Shown: in pieces, positions 50,569-58,983 of the stretch
Layout: each line of letters opens with the position of its first letter
Numbering within the stretch: the first letter of the stretch is position 1
Notes under the pieces: generated by a model
What the model saw: the letters and a program-made list of their open reading frames with translations, nothing else
What the model was told of the DNA's origin: nothing
The model's database searches: none
Position numbers and translations under genes: made by a program
Assembly (NCBI GenBank): GCA_965224205.1
Contig: CBDCYN010000021.1
Coordinates: 1-64,000 of the forward strand
Length of the DNA: 64,000 bases
Direction: 5' to 3'
From: CBDCYN01 sp965224205
GTDB taxonomy: Bacteria; Planctomycetota; Phycisphaerae; Phycisphaerales; Phycisphaeraceae

Positions 50569-51900
50569 TCATGCCCACATCTCTTGATCGTTGCCTATTG
50601 CAGCAACTGACTCATGACGTTCTCGTTGCCCCGCCTGTCGAATACTTAGCTGCTTGATCAGCAATCCTCGCATTGTTTTCGATCGAGTGTCCGTGTTCCT
50701 GAAGAAAGTTCGAATATTGGGCACACGCATCAGTAATTCTTGCTTGAGCAGGTCAAGATCTTCGTCGGTCATGGTGTCCAGTTTGTGGCCGAGTTCTTCC
50801 TTGTGAAGCTCATGAGCGACGACACGGCGGCACGAGGCTTGATCAGCAGCAATTACGGCTGTCACGTCCTCCGGTTCGCCTATCGCCTCCAGGCCCCGTC
50901 TGAGAAGCTCGTCACGGCGGCTGACAGGCAGTTCGTCGATTCCGGATACCTCGGCCTGGGGTAGTCGGTCGATCGCCGCTCTGGCCTTCTCAGAGAGCCT
51001 TCTGCGGCGAATCTCGTCTGCTCGTCGATCAGCCTCCAGCAGATCGGCTGCCTCCCGGATATGGCTTTGGAGGTGGCGAACCCGCAGACCCGGGCCACAG
51101 TCCGGGGTCCATTGACGCAACTTCATTGCTCTGTCGATGAGCTTGGCAGCTTCGTGGGGTCGCTGGATCAACTTGGGGATGGCTGACTCATTGTCAGGGT
51201 TCAGCAGGTAGGCTGGATTGCTGATCCCCCATCGCCGAAGGGTCTTGATGATTTCCTCTCTGAAATCATCAACATTTTCACCACCAACCAAAGGCGAAGC
51301 CTCTTGCTGCTTGTTTTGTTTCTTTATTGGATCTTTGGGTCGCACCGGTGCGACTACCTTCGGCGCACGGGTGCGACTACCCCTAGTTGCGCCCATGCGA
51401 CTACCCCCCGTAGTCGCACCCGTGCAACTACCCCCCTCGCTAGGCGTTGATTTCTGATCGATGAGCTGACGGATTTGGATACGGCATCGCTTGGCAACCT
51501 TGGGGTCACGCAGATCGGCCAACTCATATGCCGTGGTGGCGGGATCGCCGCATTCGGTGTGGCTGTGATGGCGTTGGATGAGCCCAATCGTTTCCAGGAT
51601 ATTCAGTGCCCTAGCGACCGTAGAGCGGTTCAAGCCGGTGTCTGAGGCCAGGCGGCTTAGGCTCGGGCGGACGTTGGGTAGTCGTCGTATCAGGGCCATG
51701 TAGACCGCCTGACAGGCCGGCCCGACAGGGACGCTGCGTAAGGCGGCGAAGACCCCACTATCAAACATCGCCCAGACGGCGTTGTCCGTGGCGAGTTTGG
51801 TTCGATGGTTTGTATTTCCCGGAAACGGGATGACCTTTTCGGTCGGCTCATGGGTTTGGTTCATGGGAGATGGCTGTGCGTTCATCCCTTGCCTCGTCAT
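50569..51900 (-). CDS. HTH replication-initiator-like protein
   Basis: 443 residues (ATG 51900), or 438 from the ATG at 51885, which has AAGGG upstream. An N-terminal winged helix-turn-helix covers about residues 79-108 (PSLSRLASDTGLNRSTVARALNILETIGLIQR). A low-complexity Gly/Thr/Arg region (about 155-190) is encoded by a series of GTGCGACTACC-like repeats. A helical C-terminal half follows, without a domain I recognise. Position next to a par locus, HTH type and internal iteron-like DNA all fit a plasmid replication initiator. A phage or integrative-element transcriptional regulator is also possible. Confidence 0.5.
   Translation of the reverse strand: MTRQGMNAQPSPMNQTHEPTEKVIPFPGNTNHRTKLATDNAVWAMFDSGVFAALRSVPVGPACQAVYMALIRRLPNVRPSLSRLASDTGLNRSTVARALNILETIGLIQRHHSHTECGDPATTAYELADLRDPKVAKRCRIQIRQLIDQKSTPSEGGSCTGATTGGSRMGATRGSRTRAPKVVAPVRPKDPIKKQNKQQEASPLVGGENVDDFREEIIKTLRRWGISNPAYLLNPDNESAIPKLIQRPHEAAKLIDRAMKLRQWTPDCGPGLRVRHLQSHIREAADLLEADRRADEIRRRRLSEKARAAIDRLPQAEVSGIDELPVSRRDELLRRGLEAIGEPEDVTAVIAADQASCRRVVAHELHKEELGHKLDTMTDEDLDLLKQELLMRVPNIRTFFRNTDTRSKTMRGLLIKQLSIRQAGQRERHESVAAIGNDQEMWA
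51347..51432. repeat. iteron-like repeats inside the replication-type gene
   Basis: Five copies of an 11-base motif GTGCGACTACC lie within 86 bases: at 51348, 51371, 51395 (ATGCGACTACC), 51410 (inverted, GTAGTCGCACC) and 51422 (GTGCAACTACC). Spacing is 10 to 24 bases. The array may be a protein-binding site embedded in the coding sequence. Confidence 0.55.
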
Positions 51901-51988
51901 GACACGCAGAATCCGCGTCCACGTGTGTGTTCATCAACACGCGGCGCCAAAGTCGGGGCGCAACCGGACGGTCAGCCTCGTGAAATCT

Positions 51989-52055
51989 GTCTTGACGGGG
52001 GGCAAGCCACCCTGATAGTGTGGGGCTCGATTCATTAGGCCCCGCAGTCAAGACA
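51989..52055. promoter_or_regulatory. 9-bp inverted repeat between rep-type gene and par region
   Basis: TGTCTTGAC (51989-51997) and its exact complement GTCAAGACA (52047-52055) flank 49 bases. It lies 90 to 155 bases upstream of the minus-strand replication-type gene. TTGAC within the left arm could also be a promoter -35. Likely operator or binding site; function not proven. Confidence 0.4.
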
Positions 52056-52075
52056 GAATCCGCGGACTCAAAAGA

Positions 52076-52101
52076 AGCGACCCCGGCAGGTCGCTTTTTT
52101 G
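52076..52101 (+). terminator. intrinsic terminator
   Basis: A 7-bp perfect stem, AGCGACC / GGTCGCT, followed by TTTTTTG. It would end a plus-strand transcript just before the par region, or mark the end of a short RNA starting near 52000. The rest of 52102-52380 shows no gene. Confidence 0.75.
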
Positions 52102-52380
52102 TTGCCCAGAATTCGATGTCGCTACTCGATAAGCACCTCCGTGCTCAAGAAGCCCAGGCGGTCCGCCTTTCAGACTGGCCCGGACTTCAACCGTTTTAAC
52201 CCCAGGTCTAGCACACCCCAGGTATTTCAATCCATCACCTTTTGAGATCCGCTCCTCAATGTGTGCCCGTTACGGTCTGAACTACCAGTCTCTCAGGAAG
52301 AATCAGGGAGCCCGATACCCGATCAGCGTGTCCATGCACGAAGGCTGTCGATCGACTTGTCTCGGTCTTGCTTCCAGCCA

Positions 52381-52465
52381 TTGGCAAGCCATCTCTTGGC
52401 AAGCATGCTTGCACGATTGCTTGCTTGTGTGCCGTCTTGCCAAAAAAAAGCTTGCACGGTTGCTT
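52381..52465. repeat. iteron-like repeats upstream of parA
   Basis: TTGGCAAGC occurs at 52381-52389 and 52396-52404; the 16-base repeat GCTTGCAC(G)(A/G)TTGCTT at 52407-52422 and 52450-52465 (15 of 16 identical); and the inverted form TTGCCAA near 52437. They end 22 bases before parA. This is a typical site for autoregulation by ParA or for binding of the adjacent small DNA-binding protein, or part of a plasmid origin. Confidence 0.65.
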
Positions 52466-52487
52466 ATGAGCATGGCACGGTCGGGCC

Positions 52488-53354
52488 ATGATGAAGGTGA
52501 TCGCCGTGCTGAATCGCAAGGGAGGGGTAGGCAAGAGCACCCTGGCCGTGCACCTGGCTGCGTTCGTTGCGGAGCAGGACCTGCGGGTGTGTTTGCTTGA
52601 CGCCGACGGTCAGCAGTCCTCGTCGAAATGGGTAGCCGCAGCGAATCCAGAGGTACACGTCGTAACTCTGGAACGACACGATCAGATATTCGAGTTCATC
52701 GACCGCTCCCAGGAGGAGAAGCGGTTTGATCTCATTGTGGCCGACGCGCCCGGTGACATCTTGGACGGCACGCGGGGATTGATGTTCGGAGCCGACCTCG
52801 TGATCATGCCGTGCGGCCCGTCGGTGATGGACCTGGAATCGACCCGCGCGGTGATCGACCTGTTCGAAGCCGCTCAGTCGTTACGGGGAACACCGTCACG
52901 GTGCCCAGCCCTGGTCGTATTGAACCAGATGCGACCCCGCCGCAACCGAGTGACCCGGCAGGTCCTTGAGGCAGCCGCCGTGCTTGGGTTACCCGTGTGT
53001 ACTCACACGATCGGGAACCGAGATGCCTTCATCGATGCACGCACGCAAGAGACGGTCGTCTGGCGAGTTGGAGCCGAGGCCAAGCTCGCCGCCGAGGAGA
53101 TGCTTAACGTGATGACGGAGATACTCAGTTATGGGCAGACGCAAATCGATGATGGACACGATGGCCCCACAACAACGGCAACTAGCCGAGGCGTTCCTGC
53201 GGACGGGCCAACCCCCGGAAGCCCCGGAACCCTCGAAGCCCCCGCAAGCGATCCGATCCCTACAGCCAGAGACTCCGACTTCGAACGTCGTCCAGATGGA
53301 CAGCCATTCGCCAGCACAACGGGAACCCGTGATCACGCCCACACCGTCCTCTAA
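52488..53354 (+). CDS. parA: ParA-family partition ATPase
   Basis: The ATPase part is about 215 residues: the deviant Walker A KGGVGKST (residues 11-18), LLDADGQQSS with the Walker A' Asp, and LIVADAPGD with Walker B. It lacks the extra N-terminal DNA-binding domain of long ParA proteins, so it belongs to the small type Ib group. The last 70 or so residues are low-complexity and share their DNA with the next gene in another frame (53131-53354). Function: moving replicated plasmid or element copies to daughter cells, together with the small partner. Confidence 0.88.
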   Translation: MMKVIAVLNRKGGVGKSTLAVHLAAFVAEQDLRVCLLDADGQQSSSKWVAAANPEVHVVTLERHDQIFEFIDRSQEEKRFDLIVADAPGDILDGTRGLMFGADLVIMPCGPSVMDLESTRAVIDLFEAAQSLRGTPSRCPALVVLNQMRPRRNRVTRQVLEAAAVLGLPVCTHTIGNRDAFIDARTQETVVWRVGAEAKLAAEEMLNVMTEILSYGQTQIDDGHDGPTTTATSRGVPADGPTPGSPGTLEAPASDPIPTARDSDFERRPDGQPFASTTGTRDHAHTVL

Positions 53355-53622
53355 TGATGACGGAGGGTCAGCACGGATAGATATCTCCGATGACCGGCAG
53401 CCCGCCACATCGTCCCACCACGTCCAGAACCAGGTGAAGCCGTTTCTCCCGCAGCGAACGTTCGTCAGCCGGACCTACCGTCTGGCCCCTCACCTCGTGG
53501 GCACCCTTGACGCCGCCGCTCGCGACAGAGCACAGCAGCGAGCCTACCCCTATACGCGAGAAGACATCATTCACGAGGCGTTGTCCGCGTGGTTCAAGGC
53601 ACACGGTTATGCCGCTGTGTGA
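53131..53622 (+). CDS. small ribbon-helix-helix protein, partner of ParA
   Basis: 163 residues. The N-terminal 90 or so are Pro/Ser/Gln-rich and disordered-looking; the C-terminal 70 look like an RHH or ParG/omega-type DNA-binding domain (RTYRLAPHLVGTLDAAARDRAQQRAYPYTREDIIHEALSAWFKAH). In small type Ib systems such a protein binds the par site and stimulates ParA. The start overlaps parA by 224 bases in another frame, with both frames open throughout. A frameshift that lengthens one gene artificially is the alternative. Confidence 0.65.
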   Translation: MGRRKSMMDTMAPQQRQLAEAFLRTGQPPEAPEPSKPPQAIRSLQPETPTSNVVQMDSHSPAQREPVITPTPSSNDDGGSARIDISDDRQPATSSHHVQNQVKPFLPQRTFVSRTYRLAPHLVGTLDAAARDRAQQRAYPYTREDIIHEALSAWFKAHGYAAV

Positions 53623-53869
53623 GCCTCGACGTGACCGTCGAAAAACGGCCATTTCTGGGCCATATCACCCATGCGGCACTCGAAGTCTATAAAATACCTA
53701 CACTTAGCGTGTCGTGCACGGCGCGCCCCACAAAATACGGTGCGCTAGGCTCTTGTCAAGCCATCACTTACAACGCTCATACGGTGGAGCTTTTATCTTG
53801 CTACGCATTTCGCGGCCTGAGCAACCCATCTCACCGTTATTTATTATGGTCGCAAACGAGCTCTGAGGT

Positions 53870-55366
53870 ATGCCCGAAGATTCATCTAATCACATCCTGT
53901 TGACTGGGGGGACGGGCTATGTCGGCGGTCGACTGGGACCGCGTCTTCTGGAAGCCGGCTACAGATTACGCTGCGTCGTGAGGTCGGCCCGTAAGCTGCG
54001 CGCAAGATCGTGGTCGAGAGACGAGCGCGTTGAGATCTATGAGGTAGATCTGCTCGACGTTGACCGTTTAACACAACTCATGCAAGGCTGTGGCGCGACG
54101 TATTACCTCATCCACTCGATGCAAGCGGTGGGCTTGGGTTATGCCCGGCGCGATATCCAACTGGCTGAGGCGTTCGCCGAGGCGGCCAAGCGGGCTGGTG
54201 TGAACCGCATTGTGTACCTCGGTGGGCTGGGGGAGATGGGTAGCCACCTCAGCGAACACCTTACCTCCCGCCGGGATGTGGAAGTCGCTTTGGCCAGCGG
54301 CGGTGTGCCACTGACGGTGCTCCGCGCGGCCATGATTATCGGTTCCGGCTCAGCTTCTTTTGAGATCCTGCGCTACCTGGTTGACCGGCTGCCCGTCATG
54401 ATCACACCCCGTTGGGTGTCGACGCAGAACCAACCGATCGCCATACGCAACGTGCTACATTACTTAGTGCAATGTCTGTCAACGCCCCAATCCGTGGGAG
54501 CGACGCTCGACATCGGGGGGCCGGATATCCTTACCTACCGACAGCTGATGCAGATCATGGCCAAGGCATTAGCATTGCCGCGCCGGTGGATCATCCCCGT
54601 TCCTGTGTTGACCCCCAGGCTCAGCTCGATCTGGATTCACTTGGTCACGCCCGTTAGCTACCGACTGGCCCGCCCTTTGGCCGAGGGACTGCGTAACCGG
54701 GTGGTATGTCGTGACGACCGAGCCGTCCAACTCATGCCCCAGCGCTTACTGACGGTTCGCGAAGCAATTGATGCGGCATTGGGGAAGATCAAGCAAGAGG
54801 CGGTGGAGACGGCTTGGTCCGACGCGGGGGTCATCCCTGGCGACCCCACATGGGCGGGAGGCACTGAATTTGTTGACACACGTCATACGCAAATCACAGC
54901 GCCACCAAAAGCTGTGTTCAAAGCGATCTGCAAGGTGGGTGGCGGTCACGGGTATTACGCGGCTGATTGGTTGTGGCGGGCACGCGGCTTGATCGACAAG
55001 CTGGTCGGCGGTCCAGGCTTGCGGCGTGGGCGGCGTCACCCTCAACATCTATCTTACGGTGACGCATTGGATTTCTGGCGTGTCACCGAGGTGGACGAAC
55101 CGAATCAGCTACAGCTCCGGGCTCAGATGAAGCTTCCGGGTCAAGCGTGGCTCGAATTCCAAGTGCAATCGCCTCAACGCCACCATTCGGATCCGAGCTC
55201 CCATACGACCACTCTGACTCAGACTGCGAGGTTCCGCCCCAAGGGGCTGTCGGGGTTGCTCTACTGGTACGCTGTGTTGCCTTTGCATCACCTCGTATTC
55301 CGAGGCATGCTGCGGGGAATACGCACCGAAGCTGAAAAGATGACCCAGCATGTCCGATCGTCGTAA
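53870..55366 (+). CDS. NAD(P)-binding epimerase-like protein with DUF2867 domain (YbjT/NmrA type)
   Basis: 498 residues. An N-terminal Rossmann domain with ILLTGGTGYVGGRLG (about 9-23), a SDR/NmrA body with RIVYLGGLGE, then a linker and a C-terminal DUF2867 (SRPBCC-like) domain from about residue 335. This architecture is often encoded beside photolyase or cryptochrome genes, in keeping with uvsE and phr here. The enzyme reaction is unknown; a role in photoprotective or membrane-lipid metabolism is inferred from context. It is 18 bases from the left end of the IS630 element. The 247-base gap before it (53623-53869) holds no gene I recognise. Confidence 0.8.
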   Translation: MPEDSSNHILLTGGTGYVGGRLGPRLLEAGYRLRCVVRSARKLRARSWSRDERVEIYEVDLLDVDRLTQLMQGCGATYYLIHSMQAVGLGYARRDIQLAEAFAEAAKRAGVNRIVYLGGLGEMGSHLSEHLTSRRDVEVALASGGVPLTVLRAAMIIGSGSASFEILRYLVDRLPVMITPRWVSTQNQPIAIRNVLHYLVQCLSTPQSVGATLDIGGPDILTYRQLMQIMAKALALPRRWIIPVPVLTPRLSSIWIHLVTPVSYRLARPLAEGLRNRVVCRDDRAVQLMPQRLLTVREAIDAALGKIKQEAVETAWSDAGVIPGDPTWAGGTEFVDTRHTQITAPPKAVFKAICKVGGGHGYYAADWLWRARGLIDKLVGGPGLRRGRRHPQHLSYGDALDFWRVTEVDEPNQLQLRAQMKLPGQAWLEFQVQSPQRHHSDPSSHTTTLTQTARFRPKGLSGLLYWYAVLPLHHLVFRGMLRGIRTEAEKMTQHVRSS

Positions 55367-55398
55367 CTCACCCGTCTTGGGATTTAGAGCGTTTTGCG

Positions 55399-56046
55399 TC
55401 AATAATCGCCATATCCGCAAGAGGTGAAGTAGTTTTGGCACTCGGTGGGCGTGACGTCTGTCAGGGCATCGGCGATGGCGTCTTGGAGCGTGCCGAAGGT
55501 CTTGGCGGCGACGCGGCGTAGCCACGCCTTGACCTTGCTCCACAGCTTCTCGATCAGGTTCAGGTCCGGGCTGTACGGGGGCAGGTACCCCAGGTCGGCG
55601 TCGACGGCCTCGATCGCTTCGCGCACCGCGGCGGCTTGGTGACTCGAGAGATTGTCCATCACGACCACGTCACCCGGGCGCAACGACGGGGCCAAGAACT
55701 GCTGGGTGTAGGCCAGGAACGTCGCCGAGTTCATCGGGCCATCGACCACGACCGTCGCACCTTGGATCACCCCGTCGAGCCGGATCGCGCTGAGCATCGT
55801 GAGCGTCTTCCAGCGGCCGTGCGGGGTGCGGTCCACGCAACGCTGCCCGATCGGCGACCAGCCATACAGCCGGGTCATATCCGTCTTGGCCCCAGATTCG
55901 TCGAGGAAAACCAGATGGGCCGGGTCCACGAACCGCCGGGCGATCGTGAAGTTATGGCGGCGTTGGGCCACGTCGGGGCGATCTTGCTCGGCGGCGATCA
56001 GCGACTTCTTTTGAGCGACAGCCCCAGCCGCTTCAACGCCCGGCAC
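55399..56046 (-). CDS. IS630-family transposase, second frame (DDE domain)
   Basis: The frame starts within orfA and encodes the catalytic DDE domain: LVFLDESGAKTDMTRLYGWSP, VVMDNLSSHQAAAVREAIE and the last acidic in YSPDLNLIEKLWSKVKAWLRR. It is normally made as a fusion with orfA by a -1 frameshift. The run near 56011 (CTCAAAAGAAG on the minus strand) is a possible slippery site. The limit of the frame is 215 residues. Confidence 0.9.
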   Translation of the reverse strand: MPGVEAAGAVAQKKSLIAAEQDRPDVAQRRHNFTIARRFVDPAHLVFLDESGAKTDMTRLYGWSPIGQRCVDRTPHGRWKTLTMLSAIRLDGVIQGATVVVDGPMNSATFLAYTQQFLAPSLRPGDVVVMDNLSSHQAAAVREAIEAVDADLGYLPPYSPDLNLIEKLWSKVKAWLRRVAAKTFGTLQDAIADALTDVTPTECQNYFTSCGYGDY

Positions 56047-56333
56047 ACCGTCGATTCCACGACGCCCAGGTTCAGCATCGCCCTCAACTGCTTGGCCGTG
56101 ATCCCCGGCTTGGCCGCCACCGCCTCACGCATCCGTTGCTCATCGGCCGCCGTAAGCTTCACCGACCCCTTGGGCCCCGGCACCCCCGGCGTCAACACGC
56201 CCCGGCGGTGCCGATCACACCAGTCGCGAACCGTCGACCTCGCCACCCGAAACTGTCGTGATACCCCCGTGATCGTCTGACCCGACTCGGCGGCCCATAC
56301 CACCCGCTTACGAAGATCCATCGAATACGCCAT
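55998..56333 (-). CDS. IS630-family transposase, first frame (HTH domain)
   Basis: 112 residues from ATG 56333 (MAYSMDLRKRVVWAAES). It has a helix-turn-helix of the homeodomain type (ITGVSRQFRVARSTVRDWCDRHRRG) and a second one (GITAKQLRAMLNLGVVESTVCRALKRLGLSLKRSR). The frame is open further upstream to 56549, but that is outside the element. It overlaps the second frame by about 49 bases. Confidence 0.88.
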   Translation of the reverse strand: MAYSMDLRKRVVWAAESGQTITGVSRQFRVARSTVRDWCDRHRRGVLTPGVPGPKGSVKLTAADEQRMREAVAAKPGITAKQLRAMLNLGVVESTVCRALKRLGLSLKRSR

Positions 56334-56424
56334 GACCTTGGCCTCCTTGCCAGAAATCTCTCTTATCGGCCAGCGGCGATTAATTACGCCAAGCGCTCTA
56401 GGCTCGATAAGGTAGCATTCTGGA

Positions 56425-57339
56425 ATGACCAAGCTGGGGTTATGCTGTGCCTTTGTCGAACAGCCAATCAAATTTCGCACCACGACCGCACGCGCAACCG
56501 GGCGTCTAGCCCCCGATGAACGGCTTGAGAAGCTTGCCAGCCTTTGCATGGATAACGCCGAGGCGCTACTGGCGGCTCTCGACTATTGTCGGTGCAAAAA
56601 GATCAGCTGCTTCCGAGTCAATAGCCAGATCCTACCGCTCAAAACCCACCCGCAGCTTGGTTATAAAATTACCAATCTACCCAACGGTAGGGACATTGTC
56701 AGTCGATTCGAACGATGCGGTGATTTCGTCTGTGCCCACGGCTTACGGACAACATTTCACCCCGACCAGTTCGTTGTATTGAACTCTCCCGACCCGCAGG
56801 TGGTGACCAGCTCGGTATCGGAGATCGAATATCAAACCGAGGTGGCGCAGTGGATCGGAGCCGACGTCATCAACATCCACGGCGGCGGGGCCTATGGAGA
56901 CAAGCACACCGCGATGCGACGATTCGCTCGGAACTTGAAACGATTATCCAGTGAGGCTCGAAAGAGACTGACCGTCGAGAATGACGACAAGGTCTACACC
57001 CCTTCAGACCTGTTCCCGATCTGCGAGTCGACGGGTCTTCCCCTGGTGTACGATGTGCACCACCATCGGTGCAATCCCGACGAGCTCGACGTCGCACAGG
57101 CGACCGACCTGGCCCTTCGGACCTGGGACCGCCGGCCCTTGTTTCACATCTCCAGCCCGATCGACGGCTGGAAAGGGATCAAACCCAATCGCCACCACGA
57201 CTACATCAACCTCCGAGATTTCCCGGCCGAATGGGAATCACTCGATATCACCGTCGAGGTCGAAGCCAAAGCCAAGGAGTTGGCTGTCCGCAAGCTACAG
57301 GCGGGGCTGGTGGGCAAGGCCCGTCGCCGGTCTTCCTGA
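56425..57339 (+). CDS. uvsE: UV damage endonuclease UvsE/UvdE
   Basis: 304 residues, the full length of bacterial UvsE. It is a TIM-barrel nuclease that nicks DNA 5' to cyclobutane dimers and 6-4 photoproducts, starting an alternative excision repair route. Metal-binding residues are visible in HPDQFVVLNSPD, NIHGGGAYGDK, TVENDDKVYTP, YDVHHHRCNPD and HISSPIDGWKG. The ATG lies only 24 bases from the IS630 end, so its original promoter has been separated and it may now be driven from the insertion sequence. It is followed by phr with a gap of 21 bases. Confidence 0.93.
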   Translation: MTKLGLCCAFVEQPIKFRTTTARATGRLAPDERLEKLASLCMDNAEALLAALDYCRCKKISCFRVNSQILPLKTHPQLGYKITNLPNGRDIVSRFERCGDFVCAHGLRTTFHPDQFVVLNSPDPQVVTSSVSEIEYQTEVAQWIGADVINIHGGGAYGDKHTAMRRFARNLKRLSSEARKRLTVENDDKVYTPSDLFPICESTGLPLVYDVHHHRCNPDELDVAQATDLALRTWDRRPLFHISSPIDGWKGIKPNRHHDYINLRDFPAEWESLDITVEVEAKAKELAVRKLQAGLVGKARRRSS

Positions 57340-57360
57340 AGCGCGAGGTATAATGGGCGA

Positions 57361-58794
57361 ATGCGGACGTTGATGTGGTTCCGGCGTGACCTGCGTGTGC
57401 ATGATAACACCGCCCTGCACGAAGCCGCCCGTTATGCTGATAACGGGGTCATCGGTGTATTCATCATCACGCCCGACCAATGGACCCGTCACGACGAGGC
57501 ACCGGTCAAAGTCCGCTTTTGGCTCGACAACCTCCGTGAGCTGTCCGGATCGTTAGGGCGCCTCAATATCCCGCTGCTGGTACAAGATACACCGACATTT
57601 AAGGCCGTTCCGCAGGCCCTCGCCGACATCGCCGAGCAGACGCAGGCCCGGGCTGTGTACTTCAACCGCGAATACGAGGTCAACGAACGTCAACGGGATA
57701 AAGCGACGACCAATCATCTCGCTGAACGGGGTATTGAAGTCCACGCTTTTGACGACCGGGTGCTGCTTGCCCCCGACGCGATCGCCACGAAAGACGAGCA
57801 ATTCTACAAGGTTTTTTCGCCCTATCGGCGGGCGTGGCTAGCGCGGGCTAAGAAAAAAGAATTAGCCCCGTTGACCCAGCCGCGCAAGCAGCCGACAACG
57901 AGCGTTCAGTCAACCGGTATCCCCGAGACGGTTAGCCGCTTTGACACCGGTGTATCAAGGCCGGATCTTTGGCCCGCCGGAGAACACGCAGCACAACTTC
58001 GGCTCAAAGCCTTTGTAGAAGAGAAAGCCGACGCCTACGACGAGCGCCGTGATATCCCAGCCGTCAACGGCACGAGCCTCTTGTCGCCCTATCTAGCGGC
58101 TGGTGTCCTGTCGCCGCGACAATGCTTGGACGCGGCGATCCAGGCCAACGAGGGCCAGCTCGACACGGGCTGTGCCGGCTTCACGACCTGGATCTCGGAA
58201 CTGATCTGGAGGGATTTCTACATCCATGTGTTGGTCGGGTTCCCACGTGTCTCGATGAATCAACCCTTTGACTTGAAGACAGAGCGCGTCCGTTGGAGAC
58301 GTGATCCTTCGGACCTAGCAGCCTGGAAGGAAGGCAGCACGGGTTTCCCGATCGTCGACGCCGCGATGCGTCAGCTCAAGCAGACGGGCTGGATGCACAA
58401 CCGATTGAGGATGGTCACCGCCATGTTCCTCACCAAACACCTGCTGATCGACTGGCGGCTGGGAGAACAATACTTCATGCAGAGCTTGATCGACGGCGAC
58501 CTCGCCGCCAACAACGGCGGCTGGCAGTGGTCGGCCTCGACCGGCACCGACGCGGCCCCTTACTTCCGTATCTTTAACCCCTATTTACAGAGTAAGAAGT
58601 TTGATCCCGATGGGGTGTTTATCAAAAAATTCTGCCCAGAGCTGTCTACCCTCAGCGAGAAGGCGTTGCACGACCCGGTAAAGTTGTCATCGCAACGGCG
58701 CTCGGGTGTTGACTACCCCCCACCGATCGTGGATCACAAATTGGCACGCGAACGAGCGCTGCGGGCCTTTCGCCGCCTGGACAAGGAGAATTAG
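57361..58794 (+). CDS. phr: deoxyribodipyrimidine photolyase (class I CPD type)
   Basis: 477 residues. The N-terminal Rossmann-like antenna domain begins MRTLMWFRRDLRVHDNTAL. The C-terminal FAD-binding domain has GVLSPRQCLDAAIQANEG, WISELIWRDFYIHVL, TGWMHNRLRMVTAMFLTKHLLIDWRLGEQYF and NNGGWQWSASTGTDAAPYFRIFNP, the signature of class I photolyases with the W residues for electron transfer. It repairs pyrimidine dimers using blue light. The pair with uvsE gives both light-dependent and dark repair. The 189 bases after it hold nothing I recognise. Confidence 0.95.
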   Translation: MRTLMWFRRDLRVHDNTALHEAARYADNGVIGVFIITPDQWTRHDEAPVKVRFWLDNLRELSGSLGRLNIPLLVQDTPTFKAVPQALADIAEQTQARAVYFNREYEVNERQRDKATTNHLAERGIEVHAFDDRVLLAPDAIATKDEQFYKVFSPYRRAWLARAKKKELAPLTQPRKQPTTSVQSTGIPETVSRFDTGVSRPDLWPAGEHAAQLRLKAFVEEKADAYDERRDIPAVNGTSLLSPYLAAGVLSPRQCLDAAIQANEGQLDTGCAGFTTWISELIWRDFYIHVLVGFPRVSMNQPFDLKTERVRWRRDPSDLAAWKEGSTGFPIVDAAMRQLKQTGWMHNRLRMVTAMFLTKHLLIDWRLGEQYFMQSLIDGDLAANNGGWQWSASTGTDAAPYFRIFNPYLQSKKFDPDGVFIKKFCPELSTLSEKALHDPVKLSSQRRSGVDYPPPIVDHKLARERALRAFRRLDKEN

Positions 58795-58983
58795 GCCACC
58801 CTGCCTGGTTCGCAACACCGTCCGCCATCCATGCAACTTGCCTCGACGTTGTTTCTATGACCTAACGCGCCTTAGGTCAGTCCAACCGGTTTGATCTGCG
58901 GTCGGATGGGGTGGCATTAGGGCTTGAAAAGTCCGACATGTCTATGACATAAGGTGGGTAGGCCAGAATCCGGGAGGGACGAG

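Larger units (their letters stand above)
55385..56400 (-). mobile_element. IS630-family insertion sequence
   Basis: The ends are imperfect inverted repeats (left TAGAGCGTTTTGCGT, right complement TAGAGCGCTTGGCGT; about 21 of 26 positions match), each starting with TA, the target-site dinucleotide of IS630 elements. It encodes the two-frame transposase. It sits 18 bases after the SDR gene and 24 bases before uvsE, so it interrupts a run of UV-related genes. Confidence 0.9.

Noticed and set aside
52381..52465. Repeats upstream of parA considered as a CRISPR array
   Set aside because: The units are short (9-16 bases), irregularly spaced and in both orientations, and no cas gene is near. They fit iterons or operator sites.
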